This document shows, in pieces, positions 16,212-25,831 of a stretch of DNA of 43,240 nucleotides. Under the pieces are notes generated by a model, which saw only the letters and a program-made list of their open reading frames with translations, searched no databases and was not told the DNA's origin. The position numbers and the translations under genes are program-made. The stretch is from positions 1 through 43,240 of the forward strand of contig JAQWYA010000050.1 in assembly GCA_029254215.1 (NCBI GenBank). Direction: 5' to 3'. Within the stretch, counting starts at the first letter, position 1. Every line of letters starts with the position of its first letter. This DNA comes from Pseudorhodobacter sp. Lineage in GTDB: Bacteria; Pseudomonadota; Alphaproteobacteria; Rhodobacterales; Rhodobacteraceae.

Positions 16212-19200
16212 ATGTCGATCCTCGCCTCTATCCACCATCTGACGCATTACAAATATGATCGGCCCGTGACGCTGGGCCCGCAGGTGATCCGCCTTCGGCC
16301 CGCGCCCCACAGCCGGACGCGGGTGGTGTCGCATTCGCTGAAAGTGACGCCTGCCAATCATTTCGTAAACTATCAGCAGGATCTCTATGGCAACTGGATG
16401 GCGCGGTATGTCTTTCCGGATCCGGTGACGGAATTGAAGATCGAGGTTGATCTGACGGCGGATATGACCGTCTACAACCCGTTTGATTTCTTCGTCGAGG
16501 CCAGCGCCGAGGAATGGCCCTTCACCTATCCCACGGACATCGCCGAGGATCTGGTGATCTATCGCAAGGCCGAAGAGGCCGGGCCGCTGTTGCAGGCGGT
16601 GCTAGATGCGGTGCCGCGCGATCCCAAGCGTACGGTTGATTTCATCGTGCAATTGAACGCCGAGATCGCCAACCGGATCGGCTATGTCATCCGGCTTGAA
16701 CCGGGGGTGCAGACGCCCGAGGAAACGCTCCAGATCGGCAAGGGGTCTTGCCGCGACACAAGCTGGCTTTTGGTGAATGCGCTGCGGCATCTGGGCTTTG
16801 CCGCACGATTCGTCTCGGGTTACCTCATTCAGTTGAAGCCGGATCTGACGGCGGTGGACGGGCCTCAGGGGGCCACCCATGACTTCACCGATCTGCACGC
16901 CTGGTGCGAGGTTTATCTGCCGGGCGCGGGCTGGGTCGGGCTGGATCCGACCTCAGGGCTTTTGACGGGGGAAAGCCATATTCCCCTGTCGGCCACACCG
17001 CATTATTCCAATGCCGCCCCGATTTCCGGCATGGCCAGCTTTGCCGAGGTCACCTTCGATTTCGACATGACCGTGACCCGCACGGCCGAACACCCGCGCA
17101 TCACCAAGCCATTTTCGGATGACGCGTGGGAGGCTCTGAACGCGCTGGGCCGCAAGGTTGATGCCAGCCTTACCGAGGGCGACGTGCGCCTGACCATGGG
17201 CGGAGAGCCGACCTTCGTTTCAATCGACGATTTCGAGGCGGGGGAGTGGAACACCGATGCGGTAGGCCCCACCAAACGGATCTTTGCCGACAAGATGATC
17301 CGCCGCTTGCAGGATAAATTCGCGCCGGGTGGCTTTTTGCACTATGGGCAGGGCAAGTGGTATCCGGGGGAAACCTTGCCGCGCTGGACCTTCAGCCTCT
17401 ATTGGCGGCGCGATGGCAAGCCGATCTGGAACGACCCGGCGCTGATCGCCCCCGAAGACAGCAATGCCAAGGTCACGCCCGCGCAGGCCACCGAATTGCT
17501 GCAAGGCATTGCCGAGGCGCTGGGAGTGCCGCGTGAAAACGTGCTGGAGGCCTATGAAGACCCGGCGGAGTGGATCGTCAAAGAAGGCAATCTGCCTGAA
17601 AACGTGACCCCCGAAAACTCCAAGCTGAAAGACCCGGAGGAGCGTAACCGCATCGCGCGCGTGTTTGGCCGGGGTTTGACAGAGCCATCGGGCGTTGTGC
17701 TGCCCGTGCAGCGTTGGCAGTCACGGGCGGCAAAGACCTGGCTTTCGGAAAAGTGGAAGCTGCGGCGTGGGCATTTGTTCTTGGTGCCCGGCGACAGCCC
17801 GGTGGGCTATCGTCTGCCGCTGAATTCCTTGCCCTATGTGCCGCCCGCAAGCTATCCGCATGTCTTCCCCTCTGACCCGATGCAAAGCCGGGGGGAGTTG
17901 CCGGATTTCCACGCAGCAACCCCTTTTGCCGCCGAAGGCGGGGCCAGATCGCAACACCATCAGGAGCCGGGCAGCTTTACCGCCTCGGACCCCGTGCAGG
18001 ACCGGGTGGAGCAGGTCATCTCTGAGGTTGCAGGCCGGGTGCGCACCGCCATTTCGGTGGAACCGCGCGACGGGCGGCTTTGCGTCTTCATGCCTCCGGT
18101 CGAGGATGTGGAGGATTACCTTGAACTGGTCGCCGCTGCCGAAGCCTCGGCCAAGGCGCTGGGTATTCCGGTGCATATCGAAGGCTATGCGCCGCCCTTT
18201 GATCCGCGTCTGAATGTGATCCGTGTGGCCCCCGATCCGGGTGTGATCGAGGTCAACATCCACCCCGCCCATTCTTGGGAGGATTGCGTCGAGATCACCG
18301 AGGCCGTCTATGAAGAGGCCCGCCAGATCCGTCTGGGCGCGGATAAATTCATGATCGACGGTCGCCATACCGGCACCGGCGGGGGTAATCATGTGGTGGT
18401 GGGCGGCGTCACGCCCTCCGACAGCCCCTTCCTGCGCCGCCCTGATTTGCTGGCCAGCCTGATCCTGCATTGGCAGCGCCACCCCTCGCTGTCCTATCTT
18501 TTTGCGGGGCTGTTCATCGGGCCAACCAGTCAGGCCCCCCGCATCGACGAGGCGCGGATGGACGCGCTTTACGAATTGGAAATCGCGCTGTCGCAGATCC
18601 CGGTTCCGGGGCAGGTGCCGGCCCCGCAGCCTTGGCTGGTGGACCGCCTGCTGCGCAATCTTCTGGTGGATGTGACGGGCAACACCCACCGGGCCGAGAT
18701 TTGCATCGACAAGCTCTACTCCCCCGATGGTCCCACGGGGCGGCTTGGTCTGGTGGAGTTTCGCGGCTTCGAGATGCCGCCAAACCCAAGGATGAGCCTT
18801 GCCCAGCAGCTTTTGATCCGCGCCCTGATCGCGCGGATGTGGAAAGCACCGCTGAAAGGCAATCTGACCCGCTGGGGCACGACCCTGTCAGATCGCTTCA
18901 TGTTGCCGGAATTCGTTTGGGCTGACTTTCTTGAGGTTTTGGCCGATCTGCGCCAGCACGGCTTTGATCTTGATCCCAAATGGTTCGAGGCGCAGGCCGA
19001 GTTCCGGTTCCCCTTCTGCGGTGAGGTCACGGTAGAGGGCGCGAAGCTGGAACTGCGCCAAGCGTTGGAGCCGTGGCATGTCATGGGGGAAACCGGGGCG
19101 ATTGGCGGCACGGTGCGCTATACCGACAGCTCGGTTGAACGTTTGCAGGCCAAGCTGATCACCGCCGATCCGGGGCGCTATACGGTCACCTGCAATCAGC

Positions 19201-19556
19201 GCCGCCTGCCGATGCAGCCGACGGGCACTTCGGGGCAATCGGTTGCGGCGGTGCGGTTCAAGGCGTGGCAGCCTCCCCTGGCGCTGCATCCGGTCTTGCC
19301 GGTGCATGCGCCGCTGACCTTCGACATCTATGACACCTGGACGGGTCGGGCGCTGGGGGGCTGCACCTATCATGTTGCGCATCCGGGCGGGCGGAACTAT
19401 GACACATTCCCGGTCAATGGGAATGAGGCCGAAGCGCGACGTCTTGCGCGGTTTGAACCCTATGGCCATACTTGTGGCGCCTATACGCCGCTTCCCGAAA
19501 CCCCGCATCCTGAGTTTCCAATGACCCTAGATCTCCGCCGCGCGCCCGGTCTTTGA
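16212..19556 (+). CDS. Transglutaminase-like domain fused to DUF2126 ligase-like region
   Basis: This very large (1114 aa) cytoplasmic-looking protein has an N-terminal bacterial transglutaminase-like domain (residues 1-300) with an intact cysteine-protease-like triad: Cys180 in GSCRDTS, His229 in HAWCEV and Asp245 in LDPTSG. A long DUF2126 region follows, containing a [12 protein letters not shown] motif near residue 720-730 reminiscent of glutamine-synthetase-type amide ligases, and a conserved [15 protein letters not shown] stretch. I chose ATG 16212 (MSILASIHH) because the family starts there; an upstream in-frame start at 16059 lacks support. It overlaps the ATP-grasp gene by one base. 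The architecture suggests both cleavage and formation of isopeptide or amide bonds, product unknown. Confidence 0.85.
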   Translation: MSILASIHHLTHYKYDRPVTLGPQVIRLRPAPHSRTRVVSHSLKVTPANHFVNYQQDLYGNWMARYVFPDPVTELKIEVDLTADMTVYNPFDFFVEASAEEWPFTYPTDIAEDLVIYRKAEEAGPLLQAVLDAVPRDPKRTVDFIVQLNAEIANRIGYVIRLEPGVQTPEETLQIGKGSCRDTSWLLVNALRHLGFAARFVSGYLIQLKPDLTAVDGPQGATHDFTDLHAWCEVYLPGAGWVGLDPTSGLLTGESHIPLSATPHYSNAAPISGMASFAEVTFDFDMTVTRTAEHPRITKPFSDDAWEALNALGRKVDASLTEGDVRLTMGGEPTFVSIDDFEAGEWNTDAVGPTKRIFADKMIRRLQDKFAPGGFLHYGQGKWYPGETLPRWTFSLYWRRDGKPIWNDPALIAPEDSNAKVTPAQATELLQGIAEALGVPRENVLEAYEDPAEWIVKEGNLPENVTPENSKLKDPEERNRIARVFGRGLTEPSGVVLPVQRWQSRAAKTWLSEKWKLRRGHLFLVPGDSPVGYRLPLNSLPYVPPASYPHVFPSDPMQSRGELPDFHAATPFAAEGGARSQHHQEPGSFTASDPVQDRVEQVISEVAGRVRTAISVEPRDGRLCVFMPPVEDVEDYLELVAAAEASAKALGIPVHIEGYAPPFDPRLNVIRVAPDPGVIEVNIHPAHSWEDCVEITEAVYEEARQIRLGADKFMIDGRHTGTGGGNHVVVGGVTPSDSPFLRRPDLLASLILHWQRHPSLSYLFAGLFIGPTSQAPRIDEARMDALYELEIALSQIPVPGQVPAPQPWLVDRLLRNLLVDVTGNTHRAEICIDKLYSPDGPTGRLGLVEFRGFEMPPNPRMSLAQQLLIRALIARMWKAPLKGNLTRWGTTLSDRFMLPEFVWADFLEVLADLRQHGFDLDPKWFEAQAEFRFPFCGEVTVEGAKLELRQALEPWHVMGETGAIGGTVRYTDSSVERLQAKLITADPGRYTVTCNQRRLPMQPTGTSGQSVAAVRFKAWQPPLALHPVLPVHAPLTFDIYDTWTGRALGGCTYHVAHPGGRNYDTFPVNGNEAEARRLARFEPYGHTCGAYTPLPETPHPEFPMTLDLRRAPGL

Positions 19557-21949
19557 TGACAGAACCGCTTTCGGCCCCTCATCAGGCCTCGCGCCTGACC
19601 GCAGGGTATCGCCCCCTGCCGGGGGTGCCGGACGAGATGATGGACACCTCCGGGGCGCTGCGCCCCGGATGGGCTCCTTTGGTCGATCACCTCTCGGCCC
19701 GCGGGCCAGAGGCGCTGGCCGAAGATTTCGGCCGGGGCACACAGCATCTGGCCGATGCCGGGGTGTTTTTCCGCAATCATGGCGATGCCTCGCTTGCGGC
19801 GCGTGACTGGCCATTCAGCGCGGTTCCCGTGGTGCTGCCCGAGGCGGAATGGCAGGGGCTTTGCGAAGGGCTTATCCAGCGCGCGGATCTTCTGGAGGCG
19901 GTTGTTGCGGATCTTTACGGCGAAAACCGGCTGATTGCCGAGGGGCATCTGCCCGCAGCCCTGATCGCGCAGAACCCCGAATGGTTGCGGCCAATGGTGG
20001 GCGTGCGGCCAAAGTCCGGGAATTACCTGCATTTTCTGGCCTTTGAAGTGGGCCGAGGCCCGGATGGCCGCTGGTGGGTGATGTCAGACCGGACGGAAGG
20101 CCCCTCGGGCGCGGGGTTCGCGCTGGAAAACCGGGTGGCTGCGACCCGCGTCTTTCCCGAACTGTTCCGCAACATGCCGATCCGGCGGCTGGCGGGCTTT
20201 TTCCAAGGCTACCGGGATGCGCTTTATGGCTTGCGCAGCGACCCGAATTCTCGCGTCGGGATTTTCACCCCGGGCCCGCTGACGGACACCTATTTCGAGC
20301 AAGCCTACATCGCCCGCTACCTTGGCCTGATGCTGCTGGAGGGCGAGGATCTGATCGTCGATCAGGGACAGCTCAAAATGCGTACCATCCGGGGGTTGGA
20401 ACCCGTGGATGTGCTGTGGCGCAGGCTGGACGGGCTTTGGGCGGACCCGCTTGAACTGCGCGAGGATAGCCAACTCGGCACCCCCGGCCTGATGACCATG
20501 GTGCGACAGGGCAAGGTGACGATGGCCAATGCCTTGGGGGTGGGGGTGCTGGAAACGCAGGCCCTCATGGCGTTCCTGCCCAAGATTTCGCGGTTGCTGA
20601 TGGGGGGGCCTCTCAAGCTGCCGAATGTGGCGACGTGGTGGTGCGGCCAAGCTGCCGAACGGGCGCATGTCGCTGCCCATAGCCACAAGATGATGATCGG
20701 GCCAGCGCTGGCAACTCGGATGCCCTATGAAACCGGTGCGGTCCATGCGATCGGCGGCAAGATGAAGGGGGAGGCGAAGGGCAGCCTTCAGGACTGGCTT
20801 TCGGCCAATGCCGCAGGGTTGATGGGCAAGGAGCTGGTCACGCTTTCAACAACGCCCGCCTATTCCAACGGGACGCTGGTGCCCCGCCCCATGACGATCC
20901 GGCTGTTCCTTGCGCGCACGCCCACCGGATGGCTCGTGATGCCGGGGGGCTTTGCCCGGATCGGGGCCAGTGCAGATGCGAGTGCGATTGCGATGCGCAA
21001 GGGCGGGATGGTTGCCGATGTCTGGGTTGTGGGCAAGGAACCCGATACCGGATTGTCGCTTTTGCACCGCGCACAAGGCCCCGAGACCCGCCCGCCGCCA
21101 GAACCCTTGCCCGCACGGGCCGCCGACAACCTTTACTGGCTTGGCCGCTATGTGGAGCGGAGCGAGGGCCTTATGCGGATGGTGCGTGCCTATCAGGCCC
21201 GGCTGGAAAGCAGCGGCTCGGTTCCGCTTTTGGCGGTGATGCAGGCGCGGCTGGAGGCTTATGGGATCAGCGTCGAAGAACCCCTGCCGAAAGGTCTTTT
21301 GGCGACGCTGGCCTCGGCGGTGTATTGCGCGAACCAGATCCGGGACCGCTTTAGCGTCGATGGCTATGCCGCGCTGAAGGATCTTGAAAAGTCTATGCAG
21401 CGGATCTCTCGCACCGCGCAGCCGGGCAATGACTCAGCTCTGGTGATGGGGGTTTTGCTGCGAAAGATCGCGGGGTTTTCGGGGCTTGTGCATGAAAACA
21501 TGTACCGGGCGGCGGGCTGGCAGTTTCTGACCATCGGGCGGGCGCTGGAACGCGCGGCCATGACCCTTGAATGTCTGATCGCCATGGCCGACCCGGAGGC
21601 CCCGGAGGGCAGCCTAGAAGCGGCCATCGAGATCGGGGACAGTGCGATGATCCACCGCCGCCGCCACGCGCTTCTGAGCACGCGGGAAACGGTGATCGAC
21701 CTTCTGGCCTTGGATGAGGGCAACCCGCGGGCGGTGCAGTTTCAACTTGATCTGATCCAGCGCCGTGTGGCCGCGCTGACCGAAATGCGGGTGCCGGGGC
21801 AGATGACCGAAGTGGGGCGCGAAGCCCTTGGCCTGCAAACCAATCTGCGCCTGCAGACGCCTGCCTCGCTGGACCGCGCGGCGCTTGAAGATCTGCGTCG
21901 GCAGGTTTTCTCTTTCGCTGACGCCCTCAACCGGACATTCATTCCGTGA
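19556..21949 (+). CDS. Circularly permuted ATP-grasp (DUF404/407) fused to alpha-E domain (DUF403)
   Basis: This 797-aa protein carries an N-terminal circularly permuted ATP-grasp ligase region over about residues 70-510 (landmarks DLYGENRLIAEG, GPLTDTYFEQAYIARYLG, and a late basic/acidic ligase core). An all-helical alpha-E domain (about 520-797) starts ADNLYWLGRYVERSE. In many genomes these are separate adjacent genes; here they are one chain. ATP-grasp enzymes join a carboxylate to an amine using ATP, so this is the probable ligase partner of the transglutaminase proteins. The ATG at 19556 overlaps the preceding TGA by one base (TTG 19553 is the alternative). Confidence 0.88.
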   Translation: MTEPLSAPHQASRLTAGYRPLPGVPDEMMDTSGALRPGWAPLVDHLSARGPEALAEDFGRGTQHLADAGVFFRNHGDASLAARDWPFSAVPVVLPEAEWQGLCEGLIQRADLLEAVVADLYGENRLIAEGHLPAALIAQNPEWLRPMVGVRPKSGNYLHFLAFEVGRGPDGRWWVMSDRTEGPSGAGFALENRVAATRVFPELFRNMPIRRLAGFFQGYRDALYGLRSDPNSRVGIFTPGPLTDTYFEQAYIARYLGLMLLEGEDLIVDQGQLKMRTIRGLEPVDVLWRRLDGLWADPLELREDSQLGTPGLMTMVRQGKVTMANALGVGVLETQALMAFLPKISRLLMGGPLKLPNVATWWCGQAAERAHVAAHSHKMMIGPALATRMPYETGAVHAIGGKMKGEAKGSLQDWLSANAAGLMGKELVTLSTTPAYSNGTLVPRPMTIRLFLARTPTGWLVMPGGFARIGASADASAIAMRKGGMVADVWVVGKEPDTGLSLLHRAQGPETRPPPEPLPARAADNLYWLGRYVERSEGLMRMVRAYQARLESSGSVPLLAVMQARLEAYGISVEEPLPKGLLATLASAVYCANQIRDRFSVDGYAALKDLEKSMQRISRTAQPGNDSALVMGVLLRKIAGFSGLVHENMYRAAGWQFLTIGRALERAAMTLECLIAMADPEAPEGSLEAAIEIGDSAMIHRRRHALLSTRETVIDLLALDEGNPRAVQFQLDLIQRRVAALTEMRVPGQMTEVGREALGLQTNLRLQTPASLDRAALEDLRRQVFSFADALNRTFIP

Positions 21950-21958
21950 AGGCCCGCC

Positions 21959-22840
21959 ATGATCTATGACATCACATTGAGGCTGAGCTATCACTATGAC
22001 AGCCCCGCGATGGGAGGGCGGCATCTGGTCTGCATCAGGCCGATGGATGACGGTTCTGACCAACGGGTTATCGCATCTCTGCTGGAGGTGGAGCCGCGAC
22101 CGGACGAAGAGCTAAATTGGAAAGACTTTTTTCAAAACAACATGATGGAATTCAATCTTCATGCACCACATGAAGCCGTTTCGGTGCTTTTGCGGGCAAG
22201 GGTTGAACGGTTTCCTGCCGCTGCCCTGCCTGCCGACGGCCTGCTGATCGGTGATCTGCCTGCGGTTCTGCAACGCTCTCGGGACATCGGGCCGAACGCG
22301 CCTCTGCATTTTCTGTCCGCCTCCTTCCGCGTCCCGCAGGACGCGGCGATGGCCCAGTTTGCGCAGGCCCTGATCACAGCGGATATGTCTGTCCAAGCGG
22401 CGGTTCTGGCGGTTGGCTCGGCGCTCTATCGTCACATGCGGTTTGATCCAAAAGCCACAACGGTTGACACCCCCGCAGGCGAGGCCTTTCGCAAGCGCCA
22501 TGGTGTGTGTCAGGATTTTTCCCATATCATGATCGGCTGTCTGCGCGGGGTCGGCATTCCGGCTGCCTATGTCAGCGGCTTTCTGCGCACCGAACCTCCG
22601 CCCGGTGCGGCGCGGCTGGAAGGTGCCGATGCGATGCACGCCTGGGTGCGCGCCTGGTGCGGGCCTGACCTTGGCTGGATTGAATTTGACCCGACCAATG
22701 ACGTTCTGGCTGGGGAAGATCACGTCGTTGTGGCGCGCGGGCGCGATTACTCGGATGTGGCCCCGATCAAGGGAATGATGCGCAGTTCGGGGCGCCAAAA
22801 AAGTCGTCAGGCCGTCGATATGATCCCTGTTCTGGACTAG
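21959..22840 (+). CDS. Transglutaminase family cysteine protease-like protein
   Basis: This 293-aa protein has the N-terminal beta-rich domain common to bacterial transglutaminase-like proteins (MIYDITLRLSYHYDSP) and a complete triad: Cys184 in GVCQDFSH, His227 in HAWVRAW and Asp244 in FDPTND. There is no signal peptide. It starts 9 bp after the ATP-grasp/alpha-E gene and forms the third gene of the set. Members are predicted peptidases or amidases acting on isopeptide-like bonds. The substrate may be the product of the adjacent ligase. Confidence 0.87.
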   Translation: MIYDITLRLSYHYDSPAMGGRHLVCIRPMDDGSDQRVIASLLEVEPRPDEELNWKDFFQNNMMEFNLHAPHEAVSVLLRARVERFPAAALPADGLLIGDLPAVLQRSRDIGPNAPLHFLSASFRVPQDAAMAQFAQALITADMSVQAAVLAVGSALYRHMRFDPKATTVDTPAGEAFRKRHGVCQDFSHIMIGCLRGVGIPAAYVSGFLRTEPPPGAARLEGADAMHAWVRAWCGPDLGWIEFDPTNDVLAGEDHVVVARGRDYSDVAPIKGMMRSSGRQKSRQAVDMIPVLD

Positions 22841-22925
22841 ATGCGCGCGCCATCTTGGCAAGCTTCGCGAAATGGTGAACTCTGCCGAAAACGCATCTGC
22901 CAGCCCTAAGAAAAGGACCCCCGTC

Positions 22926-23906
22926 ATGACGAAACCTCCGCAAAAAGCGGGCTATGATACCGGCCGTCTCAATCTGCCCTTCGTCGGTATCTCGACCTTT
23001 GGCAAGAATGAATATGTGGCTGACTGGGACCGGATCGAGGCGGATGTCGCCATTCTGGGCGCACCCTTCGATTTCGGCACGCAGTGGCGGGCGGGCGCGC
23101 GTTTTGGACCAAGGGCGATCCGCGAAGCCTCGACCCTGTTTTCCTTCGGTCATGGCGGGGCATACGACCACGAGGAAGACACGGTTTTTCTGGAAACCGA
23201 CAAGGTGCGGATCGTCGATCTTGGGGATGCCGATATCGTCCATACCGATACGATGAAAAGCCACGCCAATATCGAATTCGGCGTCCGCAAGATCCTTGCC
23301 GCCGGGGCGCTTCCGGTTGTTCTGGGGGGCGATCATTCGATCAACATCCCCTGCATCAACGCCTTTTCCGACGACTGCGCCGAGAAGGGACCGATTCATG
23401 TGGTGCAGATTGATGCGCATCTGGATTTTGTCGATGAACGCCATGGCGTCCGCTACGGGCATGGAAATCCGATGCGTCGCGCGGCGGAAAAGCCTTATGT
23501 TTCAGGGCTTAGCCAGATCGGGATTCGCAACGTCTCGTCCACGGCAAAAGAAGGGTACGAGGCCGCGCGGGCGATGGGCTCAGATATTCTGAGCGTTCGG
23601 AAGGCGCGCAAACTGGGCACTGAGGCGCTTTTGGCGCGTATTCCCGCGGACGTCCGCTATTATGTCACGATTGATATCGACGGGTTTGACCCTTCGATCG
23701 CGCCCGGAACGGGCACGCCCAGCCATGGCGGATTTCTCTATTATGAGGTGCTGGAGCTTTTGGTCGGGCTGGCCCGTCGTGGCCAGATCGTCGGGCTCGA
23801 CTTGGTAGAGGTCGCGCCCGACTATGATCACAGCGGCAGCACAGCCATTCTAGCGGCCCAGATCCTGATGAACACCATTGGCCATATCCTGCATCAACGC
23901 AGCTGA
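22926..23906 (+). CDS. Agmatinase-family ureohydrolase
   Basis: This 326-aa binuclear manganese ureohydrolase has metal motifs GGDHS (134-138), DAHLD (163-167) and DIDGFD (250-255), followed by APGTGTP. These are complete, so it should hydrolyse a guanidino compound to an amine and urea. Agmatine is the default substrate, but guanidinobutyrate, guanidinopropionate-type compounds or guanidine are possible because the family is hard to subdivide by eye. The start at 22926 is favoured by AAAAGGA upstream; an in-frame ATG at 22872 would add 18 poorly conserved-looking residues. Its last 13 bases overlap the convergent racemase-fold gene. Confidence 0.85.
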   Translation: MTKPPQKAGYDTGRLNLPFVGISTFGKNEYVADWDRIEADVAILGAPFDFGTQWRAGARFGPRAIREASTLFSFGHGGAYDHEEDTVFLETDKVRIVDLGDADIVHTDTMKSHANIEFGVRKILAAGALPVVLGGDHSINIPCINAFSDDCAEKGPIHVVQIDAHLDFVDERHGVRYGHGNPMRRAAEKPYVSGLSQIGIRNVSSTAKEGYEAARAMGSDILSVRKARKLGTEALLARIPADVRYYVTIDIDGFDPSIAPGTGTPSHGGFLYYEVLELLVGLARRGQIVGLDLVEVAPDYDHSGSTAILAAQILMNTIGHILHQRS

Positions 23907-24649
23907 ACCCCCGAATGCAGCCTGCCAAAAGCGGGTTTGTTCGGGGTGATCCCGGCTAGCGACAGCATATGCCAAGCCAGCGCCAGATTGCTGGACAAGA
24001 CGGGGATGCCCAAGGCGTCCTCGGCCTTGGCGGCCACATGGGCGACGCGCAGATTTGTGCAGGCGACGATCACGCCATCACATTTGCTTTGCCCGGCAAC
24101 TGTCAGAATTGATTGGTAGATCGAGGATTCTGCAATACGCGCGACAACGCGGTCATCGCCTTCCTCGAAGCTGCCAAAACTCACGATCTGATGGCCTGCC
24201 TGTTCCAGCTTTTCCTGCATCCGGGCTGAGACGCTTGGCACATAGGGGGTCACGAAGCCCAGACGCTCCAGCCCGAGGGCGCGACAACCGGCCAGCAAGG
24301 CGCTGAGCGGTTCTGTCACCTGAACGCCGGGAAGGCTTTCGCGGATCGCATCGCGCACGCCCTCCGGGCCGATCACGGTCGATGCAGAGGTGCAGCCATA
24401 GCCGATCACGTCAAATTGGGCGGAGCTGGGAAACAAAGCAGCGGCGCGCGGCAAATCGGCCTTCATCTGCATCAAGGTTTCCGCATTGATTTCCGGGACC
24501 ATCGGAATGCGGTTGTGATACAAAGCCACGCCGGGCTCTGCGCAGATCTGGGTCAGTTCCGGCTCGATCGTCTCATCGGTTTGCAGAACGATGAGCCCCA
24601 ACACGGCCTTCGAGCCTGCACCGCGATCCGTTTCAAAACTTAGCTTCAT
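23894..24649 (-). CDS. Asp/Glu racemase / arylmalonate decarboxylase / maleate isomerase-fold enzyme
   Basis: This 251-aa protein of the two-cysteine Asp/Glu racemase superfamily has a first catalytic Cys in GYGCTSAS (near residue 90) and a second in VACTNLR (near 197). The sequence style, with no strong glutamate racemase features, is closest to maleate isomerase, arylmalonate decarboxylase and EutA of hydroxyectoine breakdown. AAGGGG precedes the ATG. It is the last gene of a three-gene minus-strand operon and its stop lies within the end of the convergent ureohydrolase gene. The likely job is racemisation or isomerisation of an intermediate; substrate unknown. Confidence 0.82.
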   Translation of the reverse strand: MKLSFETDRGAGSKAVLGLIVLQTDETIEPELTQICAEPGVALYHNRIPMVPEINAETLMQMKADLPRAAALFPSSAQFDVIGYGCTSASTVIGPEGVRDAIRESLPGVQVTEPLSALLAGCRALGLERLGFVTPYVPSVSARMQEKLEQAGHQIVSFGSFEEGDDRVVARIAESSIYQSILTVAGQSKCDGVIVACTNLRVAHVAAKAEDALGIPVLSSNLALAWHMLSLAGITPNKPAFGRLHSGVQLR

Positions 24650-24661
24650 TCTGTAACCCCT

Positions 24662-25831
24662 TCAAATAACGGGAAGTTCGGCGGCAGCCCTTTTTGACAG
24701 AAGGCGCGGGCCACTCGGCGTGATCACGATGTTTTCTTCATGGACCATCATCCGGCCCTCGCCATAGGACAGGGAGGGTTCCAGCGTCAGAACCATGTTT
24801 TCTTCCAGAACCGTGTCGTCAAACCCCGCGAAGGAGGGCCATTCGGTCAGTTGCAGGCCAAGGCCATGACCAGCGCGACCCACATCACCGCCGCTTTGAT
24901 CCATCGTCGCAATCACCTTGCCCATGGCGGCAAAGACGGTACGGCAGGTGGCACCCGGGCGGGCGGCCTCCAGCCCGGCCTCTACGGCGCGGTGCAAGAC
25001 ATCATAGGCGCGGCGGCTCAGGTCATCGGCATGGCCAATTGCGAAATTCCGGTCGAAATCACAGAAATACCCGTCAAACCGCGATCCGGTATCCAGCATC
25101 AGGATATCGCCACGCTGCAATTCCCGCCCCGAGGGCGGCGAGATGACATCAATATACCCGCCCTGATCGGCACCACCGACCAGATAAGGCACATCATCGG
25201 CCCCCAGCAAAAGCGCCTCACGCCGGAAATCGCGGAACACTGTGCTGAGCGGTTGTCCCGGTGTTGCAAAGCCCGGCACCGCGTCAAAGCTGGCCGATCC
25301 AATCGCGCAGATATGGGCGAGCTTGGCGATCTCTGCAGGCGATTTGACCATGCGCAGCCCGCGGATGATCGGCGTCGCATCGGCGATTTTCAGACCGGGC
25401 AGGCTCTGCACCAGCCGATCAAAATCGCCCAATGGCATCCGCAATCCGGTTTCCGGGCCTTTCAGCAGGCCGATTTGCGCCTTGCGCGCCGCCAAGGGCC
25501 CAAGCAAATCCTGCAACAGCGAGATGCCGTCATCGGCCGGGTTGGGCGCGGACCAGGTGCGAATATCGCGCAACCCGGTCTGGCGCATCAGGGCCGCGCC
25601 AATTTCCGGAATGATCGCAATCGGATCACCCTGAGCCGGCAGGAACAGGAACCACGGCCGGGTCGGGCTTTGCCAGAAAAGCGTCTGGAACCCTGTGAAA
25701 TACAGAAGTTCCGGCTCTGACAGCAGCAAGATGCCGTCAAGCTTCGCGGCCTCCATCTGCCGTTGGGCGGCGTGAACCCGGCTTTGATATTCCGCAGGGG
25801 GGAAGCCGCGGGCGGGTTCAGAGGCCAGCAT
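24662..25831 (-). CDS. M24 family metallohydrolase (Xaa-Pro dipeptidase / creatinase / ectoine hydrolase fold)
   Basis: This protein of about 389 aa has a creatinase-type N-terminal domain and a pita-bread catalytic domain. Counting from ATG 25831, the metal ligands are all present: Asp247 and Asp258 (LDTG and CDFDR), His322 in GHGLG, Glu351 in TLEPS and Glu365 in HEEN. A TTG two codons earlier is the alternative start. It overlaps the end of the diaminopropionate ammonia-lyase gene by 14 bp. The length and operon context (PLP lyase, racemase-fold enzyme) recall the ectoine hydrolase DoeA/EutD setting, so cleavage of an amide or amidine is as plausible as dipeptide hydrolysis. Confidence 0.83.
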   Translation of the reverse strand: MLASEPARGFPPAEYQSRVHAAQRQMEAAKLDGILLLSEPELLYFTGFQTLFWQSPTRPWFLFLPAQGDPIAIIPEIGAALMRQTGLRDIRTWSAPNPADDGISLLQDLLGPLAARKAQIGLLKGPETGLRMPLGDFDRLVQSLPGLKIADATPIIRGLRMVKSPAEIAKLAHICAIGSASFDAVPGFATPGQPLSTVFRDFRREALLLGADDVPYLVGGADQGGYIDVISPPSGRELQRGDILMLDTGSRFDGYFCDFDRNFAIGHADDLSRRAYDVLHRAVEAGLEAARPGATCRTVFAAMGKVIATMDQSGGDVGRAGHGLGLQLTEWPSFAGFDDTVLEENMVLTLEPSLSYGEGRMMVHEENIVITPSGPRLLSKRAAAELPVI

